A stretch of DNA of 64,000 bases. It comes from Opisthocomus hoazin. Taxonomy: Eukaryota; Chordata; Aves; Opisthocomiformes; Opisthocomidae. Location of the stretch: assembly GCF_030867145.1 (NCBI RefSeq), contig NC_134422.1, forward strand, positions 12,720,531 through 12,784,530. Direction: 5' to 3'. Position 1 is the stretch's first letter. Every line of letters starts with the position of its first letter. Positions 34,001-49,000 of the stretch are shown here, piece by piece. The position numbers and the translations under genes are program-made. The notes beneath the pieces were generated by a model that was not told the origin of the DNA, ran no database searches, and saw nothing but the letters and a program-made list of their open reading frames with translations.

Positions 34001-37000
34001 TGAAAGTAGGCTCTGACTTCCATTTGCTCCCTGGAGGAGTCTGGGGTCTGTCTTTCAGAAGAGTGCCCTGAGCACCCCTAGCAAAAGCCGCAGGTGTTCA
34101 TGGTACCTCTGTGAGTCTGATCGGGTAGAAGCAGAGGTCTTGGCTTCTTAATTTGATGTTTGATTGGAACAAAAAAAGATAATTAATACGAATTATTACA
34201 TTGTATTCAAAAGTTATCCAGTGCTGAGGGAGGGGAGAAAAAGAAATTGTTTCTCTGAGAATTTACTTGCATCCAAAACTGCTGCTGGAAGCAGAGCACA
34301 TGAAATGTGTGACTGCCAACCACAAATCTCGATTGCTTAAAGGATTTTGTGGGTACCTATGATCAATTACTTCTAGAGGCATTGCTTTCAGATTTACTGG
34401 GGAGCAGATGGCTGCATTTGTCTTCAGGTTTGTGTCCTTGTGTTATTCTGGGACAGTTTGGATTGCAAATTGATTTCAGTGCACGCAAGTTGGTTTTCCT
34501 CTCTGTGTATATACAATGTATCTCTCTTTAGGCCAGCCTTTTCGTTGTGTTGGTTGTGGCGTACTTCTGAGCTCTGAAAACACATTCAACTCCAGGATTC
34601 ACTTAAGAAGTACTTTATGTGCTAATGAGACTATCTAATGCTTAACTGAGAATCATACTGTTTGTCAATAAACTATCTCGCATTCAGAACAAAGATGATA
34701 CTGAGATTTATTCCGTGTTCCGGTAGAAACAAACTACTTAGCTGACCCACCAACTTGTACAGACGCATGGGGAGAACTTACAGCGTACAGGTTGCACATG
34801 TTTAACTGAAGTCATGTGAGTGGACCACCTACCCTCAGTGCAGATAGTATTGAGTAACCACTGGCATTTTTGTAAGGCCAGGGGCTAAGGGACAGGGAGT
34901 TTCACAACAGAGGTTATTGGGCTCTGAATCAGACTTAAAAAGGGATGGGGATTGTGCGTGGGAGTGGGTGGGGACGAGGGGTAAGGGTAAGAATGCTGTA
35001 TACAAACATCAAACAAACCTGTGGACTGAGGTTAGATTTACTCCTGTTTTCCCATCCAAACCTGTTTTATTGTAACTTTCTGAGGTTCCTTGTTCAAGGA
35101 TACAGTTAAGCCTTTGTAGTTTATTAACTCAGTGTGAGTGGGTGACTGTTAAGGCACCACAAAAACAGAAGACTGGGAAAGATAAATACTTTTTCTTTTT
35201 TTGTCGTGTGTCAGTAACCTCATCGAAAGAGAAACTGAAAGGCTCTGATCTCTTTCCTCCCCAAATGCTACTGCAAACCTTCTGCAAAGGATCTCTGATA
35301 CCACTGCTTGGAACAGCAGCCCCAGCACGTGGCTCTTGTTTATGGCACTCTGATTCAAGGCTCCTGATGTTGAGCTCCTTCTTGCTCGGCCCTTTTCCAT
35401 ATGCCTCCATCATAACAACATTACGTTAGTACTCCTCATCCATTTCTGAGAACTGTGTTCGCCTTTCTCCCTCTCCGTCCACATTAATGGTACGTGATGG
35501 CATGGTGACTCTCTTGAAAGTGCAGCATTTCAGTTTAACCATTTATAGGAAGATGTTGGTATTAAAACATGTGCAGTCTCTCTTTTTCCTTTCCCTAAAT
35601 AAACTGGCACTTCAGCAGGGCTAAAAACAGCAACTTACTGTAATAGAATATTGACTTGAGTCTTGTGGATATCTTCTAGCATCTCGTAAAGATGCTTTTT
35701 AGGTGCAATTTAAATGGCATTCAACGAGAAGCTAGTCACACAGCAGGAGAAATTATACTGTACGTTCCATCTCAGCTGCAGCGTGCTTAAGATATGTAGG
35801 TGATGACTGATTTTGAGACTAACGTTCTCAGAAGTGCATTACTGAAGTTATTGTGTTGCACTTTCGTTGTCTTCAAGTGGCCTTTATTCATAAATGAGAG
35901 ATGAGCTTCCTAAAATGCAGATAGATCTGTGTGTGTTTGCTGCCTGTTTTGCTTTTGTCCACCTGGAAAATAAATTTCAGTAATATTCATTTAAGATGTG
36001 ATTTTCAGGCAATTGGCCACGTGGGGACAGATACCGTGTTCCTCAAACAGCACTTAATGTCCTGTTCTACATAAACATTGATATCGGTAGAGCTGCTCAT
36101 CCAGTAAGATGTGCTCCAGCACTGCTAACAACTGAAGAATTTGCCTGGGCAGCAGTTTGACTGAAGTTAGTAAAAATTGATGATTTGCGGTCTCTTGTGC
36201 AGGGAAAAAATGTCGACCCAAAATACTCCGTAACTGTTGCACTGATAGTTGCCTTCCCTAGTGTAATTCTGTAACAGAGGTAATTAAGTAAATCCCTGAG
36301 GTATTGTATATCAATTAGTCCTTAGTAGGAATATTGTTTGTATCTCTTGGGAATGCATGTGTTGCTTGAGGTTTCCAAAGGCGTATCTGTTTCTCTTCTC
36401 TCCTAAATTACCCTGTGATCCTGCCACCTCCTGATCTCCCCTTCTTGCTTTATCCTCCTTCCCATCACCCTGCATTAGTCTGATATTTCACTGTGATGTT
36501 CACTGGTACCAGTAACTGCTAGCATAACAGTGTTTGAGTGCTGCACATCTAATTTCTCCGCTTTCCTGGATTCTTAATAGGTTCATTGTCTTGGTAAACT
36601 GACCCATTTGACTCATTTCTCTCAGCCTTGCGGTAGCAATCACAGTCTTATAGGTGGCTTGGATCTTGGTGAATTGAAGATGAAACCAAATAGGGATAAT
36701 TTAGATGTGTTGCTCTGCCAGATGCACCAATTCTAGCAAAAGACTTGTCCTTCTCGCCATTTTTCTGACACGCTTGAAGAGGCAGGGTGTGCTAGTTCTG
36801 TTTATTTCTGGAGAGGTGAAGATATTTCAGCAGAATGTTTTCGTTGAGATGCATGAGGCAGAAGGATAGCTTTCTGTGCCCTAATCTTACAAAGCAACAT
36901 TGACTTGTCCTTCAGTGTCCTGGGCTCGATGGCTTGGTTTGACACCAGTGTGACCCCTATACCCTGTCAGAGACCTGTCCAAGGCAGGACATTTATTTAC

Positions 37001-40000
37001 ATGGTCTTTTGTGATTAACTTCATTCAGACAATTTATAAACCTGAACTGCAATGGAAACAAAATGATGATCATCCTAGTGCTAAAGGCCCGCTGGAACTG
37101 GTTGTGCCCTCTCGGAGCCTGTATCGGCTCCAGCTCTCCCTAAATGCCCTTTTGCTCCGCGTTTGCTGTTGCTTGGGCAGCACTGCCTGAGGTCCAGGGT
37201 GGAAGAGGACCGGGACTCTGCCCAGCTGGAATGTGAACTTTGGGCACCAGACTGTGCTCTAAATGCATTCAGTTTGTGTTTGATTAGCTAATCTTTCAGT
37301 CATGCACCATAGCACGCTCTCAGTCTGTTAAGAAAATTGGAACAATTGGTAACTTTTTGGTCATTGCAGTAGTTGGAATAGTTACAGTCTTTCTGGAATA
37401 GCTGCTTTTGTCTTCATATTTTAATTCTGGGTTATTACTCTCATCTTCTAACTGTCCTGGTAGAAGATCCAATGAAAAATCTCCAGCAGCAGCTGAAACA
37501 CCAAGAGGTAAAAACTGCAATTATTTTGACAACAGCTTCCATGTGTGTGGTAAAGTAGTCCAGCCTGTAGCTGGTAGTAGCTTCTGAGAACCCAGAAGTT
37601 CCTGTCCTCCCCTTTTTTTCTTTCTCTTTTTTCTTCCCCCCATGTCCGTTTCCACCCCCTCTGCCCCATGCAGATGGGTGCAGTTCAGAGAAAATACCCA
37701 CTTTTGTTTGGGGAGGTAGAAGACAAGGCTCCAAGTTTTACTAGCCTTGGGCAAGCTTGATCTTCCAGTTTGCTTTGTATTGCAGAATCTACATGGCATC
37801 TTGCACAGGTAATATGTACCCAGAAAACATAGTGCAGAGGGAGCTGGAGTGCACCAGAGTCTCCCCTGAGCCTTCCGGCTGCTACATGATTTCATGATGT
37901 GCTACATGTTTTTTTTGTTTTCGTGGCCCAGGGGGGTAGGACAGTGACAAAGTGTGTGTGAGGAATATGAAGATTCACAGCTTCTGGGAAGTGGGTGGGG
38001 TTCCTGTATAACTGCTGTGTGACTTTTTTCATCTGCGAGTCCTGTGTTTTGATGTGGGATATACGTGGTGTTAGTTCCCTCCTTCTGAAGTCTAGCCTTG
38101 TGATCTGAACTTGTGATATCTTGCATCCAAGGGATGCTCTTTCTTCTTTTTGTTTTGAGATGGATAATACTTTAAAAAAAAAATAAAATTGTCTTTACCT
38201 GAGATGTATCCTGCTGCTGCCAGAAGTTTAATTTGATTCATTATTACTGACTCCTCAGGCTAGGTAAAAACCCAAGGGGAAATCTCATGTGAATGAAAAA
38301 ACACAACCCCAAAGATATTAAAAAGGATAATCTAGTTATGAGGGGGTGTGAGAAACAGACAAGCATTTTAATATTTGTCTCCTGAACTCCAAAATGTTCT
38401 CACCTTGTCATAGGAAAGCTTGAAGCTTCTAGCACTTAGTAAGATCACACACGGAATGGCTGTCAGGCCAAGAGTCAAAATGCTTTTTAGCACCTGCAGC
38501 TGGACCACTCCCGAGGAAATCTGTGCTTGATGTTTTGCGATGGTGATGAGACTTGCCAGCCTCATTGCTGGCAGGGACAGGAATGGCATCATTGAACAGA
38601 TTTGCGGTAGAATTTAGCATGAGATGGTCTTGTTGTGATGCTTGGAGAAATGGACTGAACACAATTTAAAGCTCTACCTTTAATTTCTGCTTTCAACCTC
38701 GTGTTTGAGCATTCGGGAAGCCTTTCTCCCATCAGAAGCCTGGTAGTTAGGCAAGCTTGTGAAAAGCTTCGGCTAGAAGACACAGTCCGTTTTGCACCAC
38801 AAAGGTGAGGCATTTACAAGTGGTAAGAGACCCCACACTTTAAGAAGCCATGGACAGCACTGGCATCACCAACAGTATTGCTTCTAGTGCCAGTAGCACT
38901 GACACCGAATAATATTTTTGTTAAAACATTCACTACAGAAAGTTTCATTGTATTGTCAGGCTTTGTTCTGCAAATAAATTATCTTTATGTACTTTTTTCT
39001 TCATATTTATAAGTCACTGATGCAATTGCGATGTATCCTTACTCTCTTCCCCAGACATCAAGAACACAGATCATGTTTGTGTACTTCAGATCTTATCCAG
39101 ACTGTCTGTAGTAATAGCATCGAGCAAATCTAGTCTGCACTGTATGGTCATCATTTGTGGCTTCTCCTACTTCATAGCAGCAGAAATACCAGAAAAGAAG
39201 TATATTTCAAACTATCTTCAATCCTGCCCCGAAATTGTTTTTAATTCCTCTAACTAGACTGCCTCTTCTGCAGTTTGAATGATGAATTTCAAGATGAGAT
39301 ATTAAACTTCCTTTTCTTTTCATGAAAAGTTTTACACATCCATGCAACACTCGTAAAAATTTTTACTGTGAATTGGGCCTTTGTTTTACTGCGGTGCTTG
39401 GCTATTATCCTCCCTTTTCCTGGGAAACTTTGCTTTTGGGAGGTTGAGTTGAGGATTAAAGCTGCGCTAGAAATTTAACATACACATTCCATTAGTATCA
39501 GAGTGCATCTCTGCACACAGTGAACAAAGGACTGTGCTGATGCAACACAGGGGGAATGTAAATGGAGAATGGTTTGTGTTTTCTTTTTTCTTTTTTTCCC
39601 TTAGACATTAGAAATTGATCTCTCAAAGCAGCAACTTATGCAAACTGTTTATTCCTTAAACGTGTTTGCAGCTTGTATAAGACACTCTGTTTCACTTCAT
39701 AATCAAAAGAAATGGCTGTGACATTGCTTGTAAGAATCTGTTGTGGAACATTGGTAATGCAGACAGTTCCCTGGCTGTATTTTCCCCTCCAGAAAAACCC
39801 ATGGCTCCTTCGCTTTATTCTCTGCTCTAGACTAAATGCTCCAAGCACTGATCTCTGCGTCCATTGGACTCTGAAAACTGGATTCTTAGAGCTAGCGGTG
39901 TGGTAAGGGATTACTCAGATCAGTATTTCTAAAAACAGTAGTTTGCTGGTCAGCCCACAGATGACAGAGCTACTCAAGACATGCTTGCTGAGTGATGAAC

Positions 40001-43000
40001 CCTTTCCATTTGCTGGGAGGCACCCAACAGCAGCTTTCTATGTATACTTGCTCTGTGTGAGGGTGTTTATGTACAGAATTGCGCAAATGGGTGGACCAAA
40101 GGATACTTTATTAGTGAAGATGTTTCCAGCCGAATGGAATTTCATTTTTTCGGGCAGGTGGTTACAAGTAATCTCGTAGAGGAAAGGAAGAAGTGCTCTG
40201 TGGTACTGGGAAAGGAAGATACTCTGCAGTGTGGTAGCAGACTCTGTAATTATAATGTCAGTCTCATTCATGCTAAAAGCTAACTGCAATCTTTAAAACT
40301 GTTAAACATGAAGCAGGTTACTAGTGTGGGAACTGCTATTGTGTGGTGAACTCTCTGGGTCTTAAGGCCAGGAAGGACTACTGAGCTTTTTTAACACTAC
40401 TCGCTGAACAATTCTTCTCTTACGCTTAATGATTTCTTCTGTTCAGATAGTATGGAGGGAAAAAAAAAGTTTAAATGCCGAATTGCACAGTATTTGTCAG
40501 TTGAAAAAGCAATCTGCAATGATCTCGGAACTGAAGGTGAATTGAACCAGTACTTTTTTTCTTCTTCCTTCTTAGTAAGACAGGATTGTAACACCCTGTG
40601 ATGGTACATATTGGGGGTATTTTCCTGCTCAGGGTGGCATCTTCCGCTTAAAACATAACACAGATGGTCATGTTAGTTTGTGAAGGGGCTCTGACATCAT
40701 GCCCGGATTTTGTCCTGGGTAATTATGTTCTTGCCTTCTTAATTGTTGTCGAATATGGCATTTTTCTTTGCTCCATTTCTATTCTGGACTCTTTAGCAGT
40801 ATGTGATAGCACCACCAAATAGCTGCTGTGCACATGTGGGTTTTACTGCTGTATCTGAGAAACTTGCAAGGCTGTTGACAAGCCAGAAAAATGAGGAAAC
40901 AGAGCTTACGCTTGTATCTTCTTAGTAATAGTAGTGTGCTGGAGCAGTGTGCATCCCCCTGGTACGACACATATATGGATAACTTTTGAAGGCTACAAAA
41001 CCAGAGATGATATGGTTGAAGGTCCAGAGGTCAGCTGTGTCATCCCACTGCACCAAGACAAGTCCCAGTCAGCCTAAACCATTTGTGGCAGGTACTAATC
41101 ACACATCCATCTGAAAAAAACGCTCCTTTGTGTATGTGCTCTTTGGAGTCATAAAGGTACTGATATGCTTTCTTGTTTGTTGGTTTTTTGTAAGCAAACA
41201 AGCAAGCACTGCCCTTGGTAGGAGCTGATAGTCAAGAAGAGATGTCCATGACTGGAGCTCTATGGCTGCTCTTAGCTGAAACTGGCTCTTAGTTTCATTG
41301 TTTCACCTATCTTTTGTTCCCACCCCACCCAGAGCCTGCAGTTCTCTGTCACAAACAGTACATTTGTATGACATCTGGCACAGCTGGGTCTCACTCCTGA
41401 AGGAGGCCTTCTTGAAAGCACTGCAGTACAAGCAATAAGCTTGAAGGTTACCTGTCCTTTCACAGGTGACTTCCCTTTCAGTGCCTAGTCCTTCTCAGCT
41501 GCTAGGACAGGTGTGCTTAGGTAACTTGTTAGCACTCCAGAGCTGCTCCAGGAGTTGCTTTTTGCAACTGTGGTTGAAATGACTGTGAACAAATACTTAA
41601 GGAAGTATTTCCTGAAAATATTTTCCTCTCTCATTAGAGAAAATTAGGACACTATGTTTATTTTTTTGTTTTCCTTCTTCCCTAATGCAGATAATGAGTA
41701 TCTGGCTGTAGTCATGACACTAAAGGTTTGTTTAAGTAATAATGTCTATGAAAGGTAAGCCCGGGTGGATTGGTTAAGCCACAATATAGAGCCCACTATG
41801 TAGAGACTGTAGCCCGCTGCTGAAATTACCTTACTTTTCTATTTTAGATGCAAATGGTCCTAGTTAATTCACTTCCAGAGGGAATGCAAACTAAATAAAG
41901 TTATGCTTGTTAAGAGGAGTGTTCACACAGGTTTAAATAATTTTCTTCAATTTATTTTGATGAACTTTTCTGAGCAAGCCAATCTTTACCGTAGTATCTC
42001 CAGGGTAAGACTGTAGCTGTGTGAAGTCAGGAGTATTTTATATTATTAACGTAGTGCATTGCCCATATATGCCATTTTCTATTAGAAGAGATAGTGTCAC
42101 CCTCTGTGCTACGTGCTTACCCCCTTGGCAACGGCTGTGGCTGGTTGCGATAGGGACAGAGTCAAGAGAGGAGCTTATCTGTCATGTTTAGCCAGCCCTT
42201 GGCCCTGTTACTGAAGCTGCTTGTCAGGAGCCTGGTCACGAGTGTCTCCTCAATATGACTGCTTCTGTGCTAGGGACTGCTGCGACTGCTCAGGACTCCT
42301 CCTTCACAGAGGAACGATCTGCTGTCGGAGCTCCTGGCCTCTTGCTTGGGGCTGGCAGTAAACCTTTTCGTTGCCAACTCCTCAGCAGCTGTGACTGTGA
42401 CAATGTACTGTGATTCTGTAAGAAGATGTAGGTCTAGGATCCGAGGTTGTTAAATGCTGAAGTGGCAGGTGATTCTCTTCTGTGTCTTTTCTAGGAGAGA
42501 CTCCTTTGGTTTCCATCAGCTCTTCCTCTGTTTAAGCCGTTTGCAATACTGCATGTTCTATTCAGCCAGGGCCTTGCCACAATGTGAGCATACCCACTGT
42601 GTGTAAAACTTCATGGGGAGAGATGCTGGCAGCTCCCTGCCTGCCAAACCTCCTGCTGGAGATCATTGGAGAATGACTGTGCTTGGTTCAGATAGGTGGC
42701 ATTGTCACATTGGCTGGCTGGTGGAAACTTAGCGTTTAGGTCTGGGCAGAGTGGGAGAAAGCGCTGATTTCCTTTCAGTAAAAAGGAAAAATCCTGAAAG
42801 GTGCCTGCTGCACAAATGGTGGCCTTAGGCGGGGCTGCAATTTCCTGGGCCAAATTAAACAACTTTTGAATCTTAATAGCTGGGATACCTCCTTCTCCTT
42901 CTGCTATTCCCTGTCCCAGCCAGATCTAACAGGAATCTTACCTAGGTTCAAACCATACCCTGAATCCTTGTTGCCTTGTCGTTTTTATTTAGTACCACAC

Positions 43001-46000
43001 GAAATGAGTGGGAATCTAAATGCGTTCTGCCTATGACCAAAAATACCTTTTTCCCCTCTGGCTGCTTTCAAAGTGCCTTTAACTCCCCTTGGGGCTTTTC
43101 TTTATGAAGGGACAGCTGGTGTAGAACAATAGTGACTGATTTACATTGATCAATCCTCACATTACTGAAAGACATCTGTTTTGTACCAGCCACCCTGCAG
43201 TGCACATTTTTCAGAGAGCTGCTGGTGGAAGATGTCTGCAATGTCTCCTGTCTCTGTCACAGCCTGACTCCTCTATAGGTCCTAGGAAGAAAGCCTTGAG
43301 AAAAAAGAGTGTAAAAAAACTTAGTATCGAGAGGTGCATTTTCCTTTTCTTTACTCAAGTGATAATGGATCATCAAGGCTTTGGTTTTGCAGACTTTTGG
43401 TTGCATGTCCTTCAGCAGCAGTGCCTGCCAAAGAAACCGTCAAACTCGGTAACTGAAATGCTTTTGCGCCTAGATTGGTTTCAGCCCAACTCAACTAAAG
43501 TTAGTTTGGTCCACTTACTTAGAACGAAATAGTCTGGGAGGCACACATATGCACCTGAGCTGGCAGATCAGAGGGACAGCTATCACCTAGTGAGAAAATG
43601 GTGTCAAGGAGCCAGGAGCAAACACAGATGTAGCTGAAGGATGTTATGGACAACATCCTGATAGGGACATACACTGCTTTCAGATCTTGCTAGAGGGAAG
43701 GGCATAAAGCCCTATTTCCAGGAAACCTTTAACATAACGGGAGAGAAGGTGGCCAAGCATGGTCTCTCCACCTGCTGCAGCCCACCCTTCCTCTCCTGTT
43801 TCCATGCTTTTACCTCCTCGATGATGTGAACAGCCACAGGAGAAGGCCCCAGGCAGTGCAGCTCTGTGTTCTTGTTGCTGGTGCTTATTTTTCTGGTGCA
43901 CTTTACCTGTGCAGGTAGCTAGGATGAGCCCTGGCAGTTGTCAGCTTTCACTGACAGCAATCAAATGGTGTTGCCTACTGACAAAAGGAGAGACAGTTGC
44001 GTAAGGTACCTGCAGCTGCAGAGTGGATCTCCATTGTCCTCTGCTCCAAAGTGACAGCAGAGCACTTGGTTTCAGTGGCTGATACTCCTCTTACTTTGGT
44101 AGGAAGCTCCAATCTTTGTTAATGTTTGTCTTGAATGTCTCTGGCAGTCTGGTTGAAAGTTTCCTCTTTGGTCTCTAAATAAACTGCAATGGATAACTTT
44201 ATTAAAAAAGGACAATGCCCCAATTCCCTCCATTTTGCTTTGGTGTGAGTGGAGTGTGTGGTGAGAGCATGATCCAACAAGAATTCTTTTGAAAGCCTCA
44301 CCTACTGCATGGGATTCAAGTAGCGCCTGCTCCTTTGCACTTCATGTGAGGGCAATTAGTGCACGTGCATGGCAATTAGTGCTGCAAATGAAGTGGGCAC
44401 GGGTGTATTCTGCCTCTTTAATGGCTTCCTTTCCTCTTCTGCCAAAAGAGCAACTGAGCAGTCTCAAAGGAACCTGCTGCCTTCTGATATTTAATTTGCT
44501 TCAGGCTCACCTTGGCGCTCTGCCTCTTTCTTCTGCTGCCCAGCCTGGCCCACCTGCCTGCTTCTGCTACCAGTCCTGCAGAGGAAACGATACCTGTTTC
44601 TAGCAGATCAGGCCATGACTTGCCCAACATGCTGCAGTTGGGCTCGCAGACCTCCAGCACCATCTCTCCCTGGCGTGCTTTGTCACTCTCAATTTCTGAC
44701 TTCTTTTCAACAGAACGTTGGCCTGGTTTCTGATGACCTGCACTGCAAGTGTCATCGCCTGGCAAAGGAATGTGCTGGTGGGAAATTGCAGAGCTATTCT
44801 CCTATTCCCCATCTTTTTGATTTAGGTGTCACAGTGGCAGGGGCCTTAAAATATCCATGATATCCAGTGTTTATTTGTGACCAAAGGCAACTCTGGAGTG
44901 TGCGAATGCTGGAGTATAGATGGCATGTGTATAAACTCTGTGTATATGAAGTTACATGATGTGATTCCTAACCAGAATATTAACTCTTCCAAAAGATTTT
45001 TAAAATGAGACTGGGTAGGAAGGATCTGGCAAAGCAAACCTGCAGTTGAATACAGAATGATTATCGGATAAAGAATTAAACTACTAGAAGAGACCTTACA
45101 AGTCACTGGCAGCAAGAGGAGGGCATGGACGTGTAGGTGGGGCATGTTAATTTGGTCACGAAGTTTTGGTGCAGGCCTCCTTGTATGGCCTTCCTTATTG
45201 CAGCAGAGCACCTTGCACTATGGACCACCCAGATAGGTTTGTTTTTTTTGAATGCCTGACAAGTAATATCTTTACAGTGTCTCCTAATATGTTTCTTAAT
45301 AGGAAGCTGGTAGTTTATGAAATATATTTTTGAGATGGAAGCTGTTTTCCTGGGCCAGGATTGCTCTGGACAGGAGTATGGAATAACCAGCTTTACTCTG
45401 TTGGGTGCTGTAGGAAAGAAGTAGTAGTTCAGCATTAGTCCCTGCAAAAGAAAAACATGATTCAGAACTCCCCCCCCACTGAAGATGATACACTGGGTTA
45501 ACGGTGCTACTTTGGGAGCCTTTTTGTTATGCACCACTGATTATTGAGACCATTCAAATGTGGGCCAGTTTTTCTTTCTTTTTAGGTAGGGTTTGCACAG
45601 TGCAACAAGCAAGCTGATGCTTTCTAGATAATGTGGGTCAAGTGCTGTTTTGCTGAGGAAATAGGGAGGGTTTTACTTAGCTAGCGTTAGTGTTCAAGTG
45701 TTTCCTAACTTTCTTGTGCTGAGGTTAGACATCGTTATGCTGCTAAATGTTTCTGTTATGGAAGGGTGCATCGAGCCATGATTCTGTGTCATCAGGACCA
45801 CTGGCTTGTGTGATTTACAGAGATGAATGGAATTCTCAGAGAGTGCGTGAGACCCATCATTGTGGCTGCCTTCAAAGCCCGCTCTCAAATTCTTGAAAAG
45901 CGGCTGCTACAGAAGGTGTTGGTGGCTTTCAGGAGGAGTGGGGACAGGCAGACAGAAACTGTGTGGACAGGAGTGTAGATCCCTGCTGATGAAGTAATGA

Positions 46001-49000
46001 ACATATGGAACAGACCGTGGTTGAGGAGGTCTTGGGGGGTGGAATATTAACCATGGTGAAAACAACCCCAGAGGAGCACATGCATCTGTGCTGGTGCCTT
46101 GCATGTGTGTCGTCATGGAATTTCTAGAGAGGGCCCTAAATAAAATAGCTTTATGGAAGAACAAAACAGCATTGTCAGTGCTGGCCGAGGAAGCTGCGCC
46201 GGCACCTCCTTCCATAACTATGCTCTAAACTGGGCCTTGTTTGCAGCATTTCTGCCTTAAAGCATTTTATGAAACTGTGGTATAGAAAATGGTGGCTAGG
46301 CTTTGTTTGAACTTAGCTACTTTTTCTAAAACCAACATCGGGTTTTTTCACACCAGAATAACTAGTCCTAAGGGAAAAGCGTATGGAACAGTGAGATTTT
46401 TTTCAAACAGCTGTGTTCATGAGAGTTCCCTTGCTTTGAGTCTAGGAGACTGCATTCTAGCCCTCTGCAGTGATCGTGTGTCTGATCCAAGGTTTTGTTC
46501 CTTTGGTCAGCCCCTTGAGCCAGCAGAATCCCTCTCCACGCCAGGGTGTTCATGAGGAGTGTGAGCACGACAGCGATGTGATCTTCCTGGATGAGTGCGC
46601 ACAGAGGCTGTCTGTCTTGATCGTGGTGGGAACGTGATGCTGAACGAAAGTGGGTTTTAGTATGTTGTGGGGCATCACAGTGAACCTATGGGACAGCTCA
46701 TTTGATCCATCTACCTTGCAGCGCAAGGGGAACACATACAGTTTCCTGAGGTCCTTGGCTTTCCAGCTGCAATAACAAGGGAGGGGAGGAGAAGTCTGAG
46801 GAAGGGGTAAAGCCACCTTCTTGAATTGTCTTGGGTTGATTAACCTGTGAAACAAGGTTTCCAAAGCCACTCTTTCCTGTAGCGCCTAGACACCCAACAT
46901 GGGATGCCTCAGGCTTTTGAAAGCTCCCAAGTGGGTCTTCTGAATTTAGACATGTAAAATCTTCCTGAAGAGCATTTTTCATTGACTAAATGGTGTGACT
47001 GCCTCCTCTTGCCTCCAGTCACTTCTACAGAATAAATAAGTTTGTGGGATTCTGTATATCCTACCATTCAGTCAAGCTTCTGGATGTAGGTGTACTTGCA
47101 TAGGCATGAGCTGCCTGACCAGTCTTGCATACGCTGATTACTTACGTGATCAGCAGGGAAATTGTTGTGGCAGAGCAGAAAGGATTCTTATAGCGCCTTT
47201 GACTAAAGTCTGAACACCAGACTTCTGCTGGAAATGAAAGAAAATACAGTAGACTCAGAGGGTAGGTGTCTGTTTGGTTTCGTTAAAGCAGAGAATCAAT
47301 TTTCAATGGGAATACAGCTTTGAATTTGAATGCTGGGAGAGCAAACGGGAACAGGTTACTGTTGAAAATGCTGCATGTGTTGGCTTGAAGAGGAAGGGCA
47401 TGGTCTCTGCTGCGCAGGTGGACGGCAAGCACTTAGGGATGCTAATGGTTGGGCTACAGCTGCCTTGTTGAATTCTGTGCTTGCCGTCCTGCCTGTCTGT
47501 TTTCTTCTGTTCTGCACCCCCTTCTGTGCCATCCATGGCAAGAGAAGGCAGCAGCAGCTCACTGTTGAGAAGTGGGATATTGTATGGGATGGTGGAGTTA
47601 GGTCTGTGGGACTCTGGGGAGGATCAAACTGAAAATGGGCTGTGAAGGAAAGCGTGTGTGTGAGGAGCCAGCAAGCACCATGTGTGAGATGGAGGGGGCT
47701 TGTGGGCCTGTACGGTGATGGTGGGGGCAGCAAACGGAAAGAGAAATCAGGAAGATCAGTAGGATGGTGCATGGAGCTGAGGAGAGGCACCTGTGAGACA
47801 TTGCTTGGGGTTGTTGTTTTTTCAGAGTAAACTTGTTTCTGTTCTTTTGAAAGCAAGGATTGCATTACATCTGGACAAGTATTATAATATAGACCAGATC
47901 AACCGATTCTTTAATTTTCTTCTCTCCCTCGAACAAAGGAAAACATTACAAAGAATTTGCAATTAAGATGAATTGTGAAGTGTTGTCTGGTGCCTGCTGA
48001 GCAAAATCTCATGAGCTAGCTGAATTAGCAGTCTGATAGTGTGCTGTGTAGGATGCGGTGAAGCATGGAGCCTTGGTTGTGGCAAAGGGATGGGGCACCA
48101 AAGTGGACCAAGTATGCCCAAGCCCTGCTGCTGACTTGGAAGGGGGCAGTGGGTGTGTGGCAACAGGCTGAGATTGCTCAGAATTGCCTGAAGGAGGCTT
48201 CAAAGAAGAGGGTGGAGGGAGAAGAGAACAAGAGGCTTAATGGAAGAAACAAAGACAGACTGGTACTCTGAAGATGAGACCCAGAATGCCTTGCCATGGA
48301 TCTCATGCTGGGAATAACACTTACTGAAGTTCCCTGGCATGCATGTGCTTGTCGTCTTTTTCATGTGTGTCTTCTCCGTAGCAAACATCTCTCAGCTGGG
48401 ACTGACAATGGAAAAATTGTAGGAAACTTTCACCAAACAACGCGGAGGTAGGGCTATCTCCTGTTATATTCTTGAGCTTTTCTGTTTTAAAGGAACCATC
48501 TGCTGTATAACTGTAAACACAGCAGACCGCTAACAAGCTTAATCATCTGAAGGACAGTATCCATCTAATGCAAACTGCTGGCGGGCTTCTGTGTCCTGTC
48601 TTTGTGTTGCTGCAACCAGCTCTCCTTCCAGGCTCTGAGCCTGTGCAGTTGGGCAAAGTTAACTTTGCAGAGCACAGGCTTCCTACGGCATGGTGACAGT
48701 GCCCTCCTGCAGATGTAAAATTGCTAGAAGCAGACAGACCCATGAATATACAAAGCTGGTGTGTCACTTCAGCTGCACCCACGTGGGATCTTAGTGTGGC
48801 TCTGGGAGTGAGTCAGGCTCAACAGCTGAGCAGGTGCATTTCAGTTTCTCTTTGCAGAATGTTTTACTCTTCTCAGAATGTCTACTCTTGTCAGGAAACC
48901 TTCAGCAGGCAAAGCAGAGCACTCTGCAGAATCCCTTTTCCCCCTTGCCCAGCAGCATAGGTCAGCAGTTAAGTGAAGAAGCATTGCTTGGAGGGGATGG
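31100..49000. other. Intronic stretch without recognised features
   Basis: Mixed-composition non-coding DNA. Open frames of 100-170 codons on both strands (for example near 44.4 kb, 45.1-45.5 kb and 47.4-47.9 kb) have no recognisable domain, and several begin at non-ATG codons or overlap each other. No transposon, RNA gene or exon was recognised. Confidence 0.65.

Noticed and set aside
44351..44382. Repeated ggcaattagtgc motif
   Set aside because: Two 12-bp copies only; too short to interpret beyond local slippage.
45103..45537. 144-codon minus-strand open frame in ADCY5 intron 1
   Set aside because: No recognisable family and overlapped by other frames; treated as chance.
46550..46636. Coding-looking stretch reading EHDSDVIFLDECAQRL on the plus strand
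   Set aside because: Good-looking codons but only about 25 residues before a stop, no splice sites identified and no family recognised. A small unknown exon or retrocopy piece cannot be excluded.
47356..47865. 169-codon minus-strand open frame
   Set aside because: Pro/Ser/Thr/His-rich translation with no domain; the plus strand is purine-rich here, which removes minus-strand stops.
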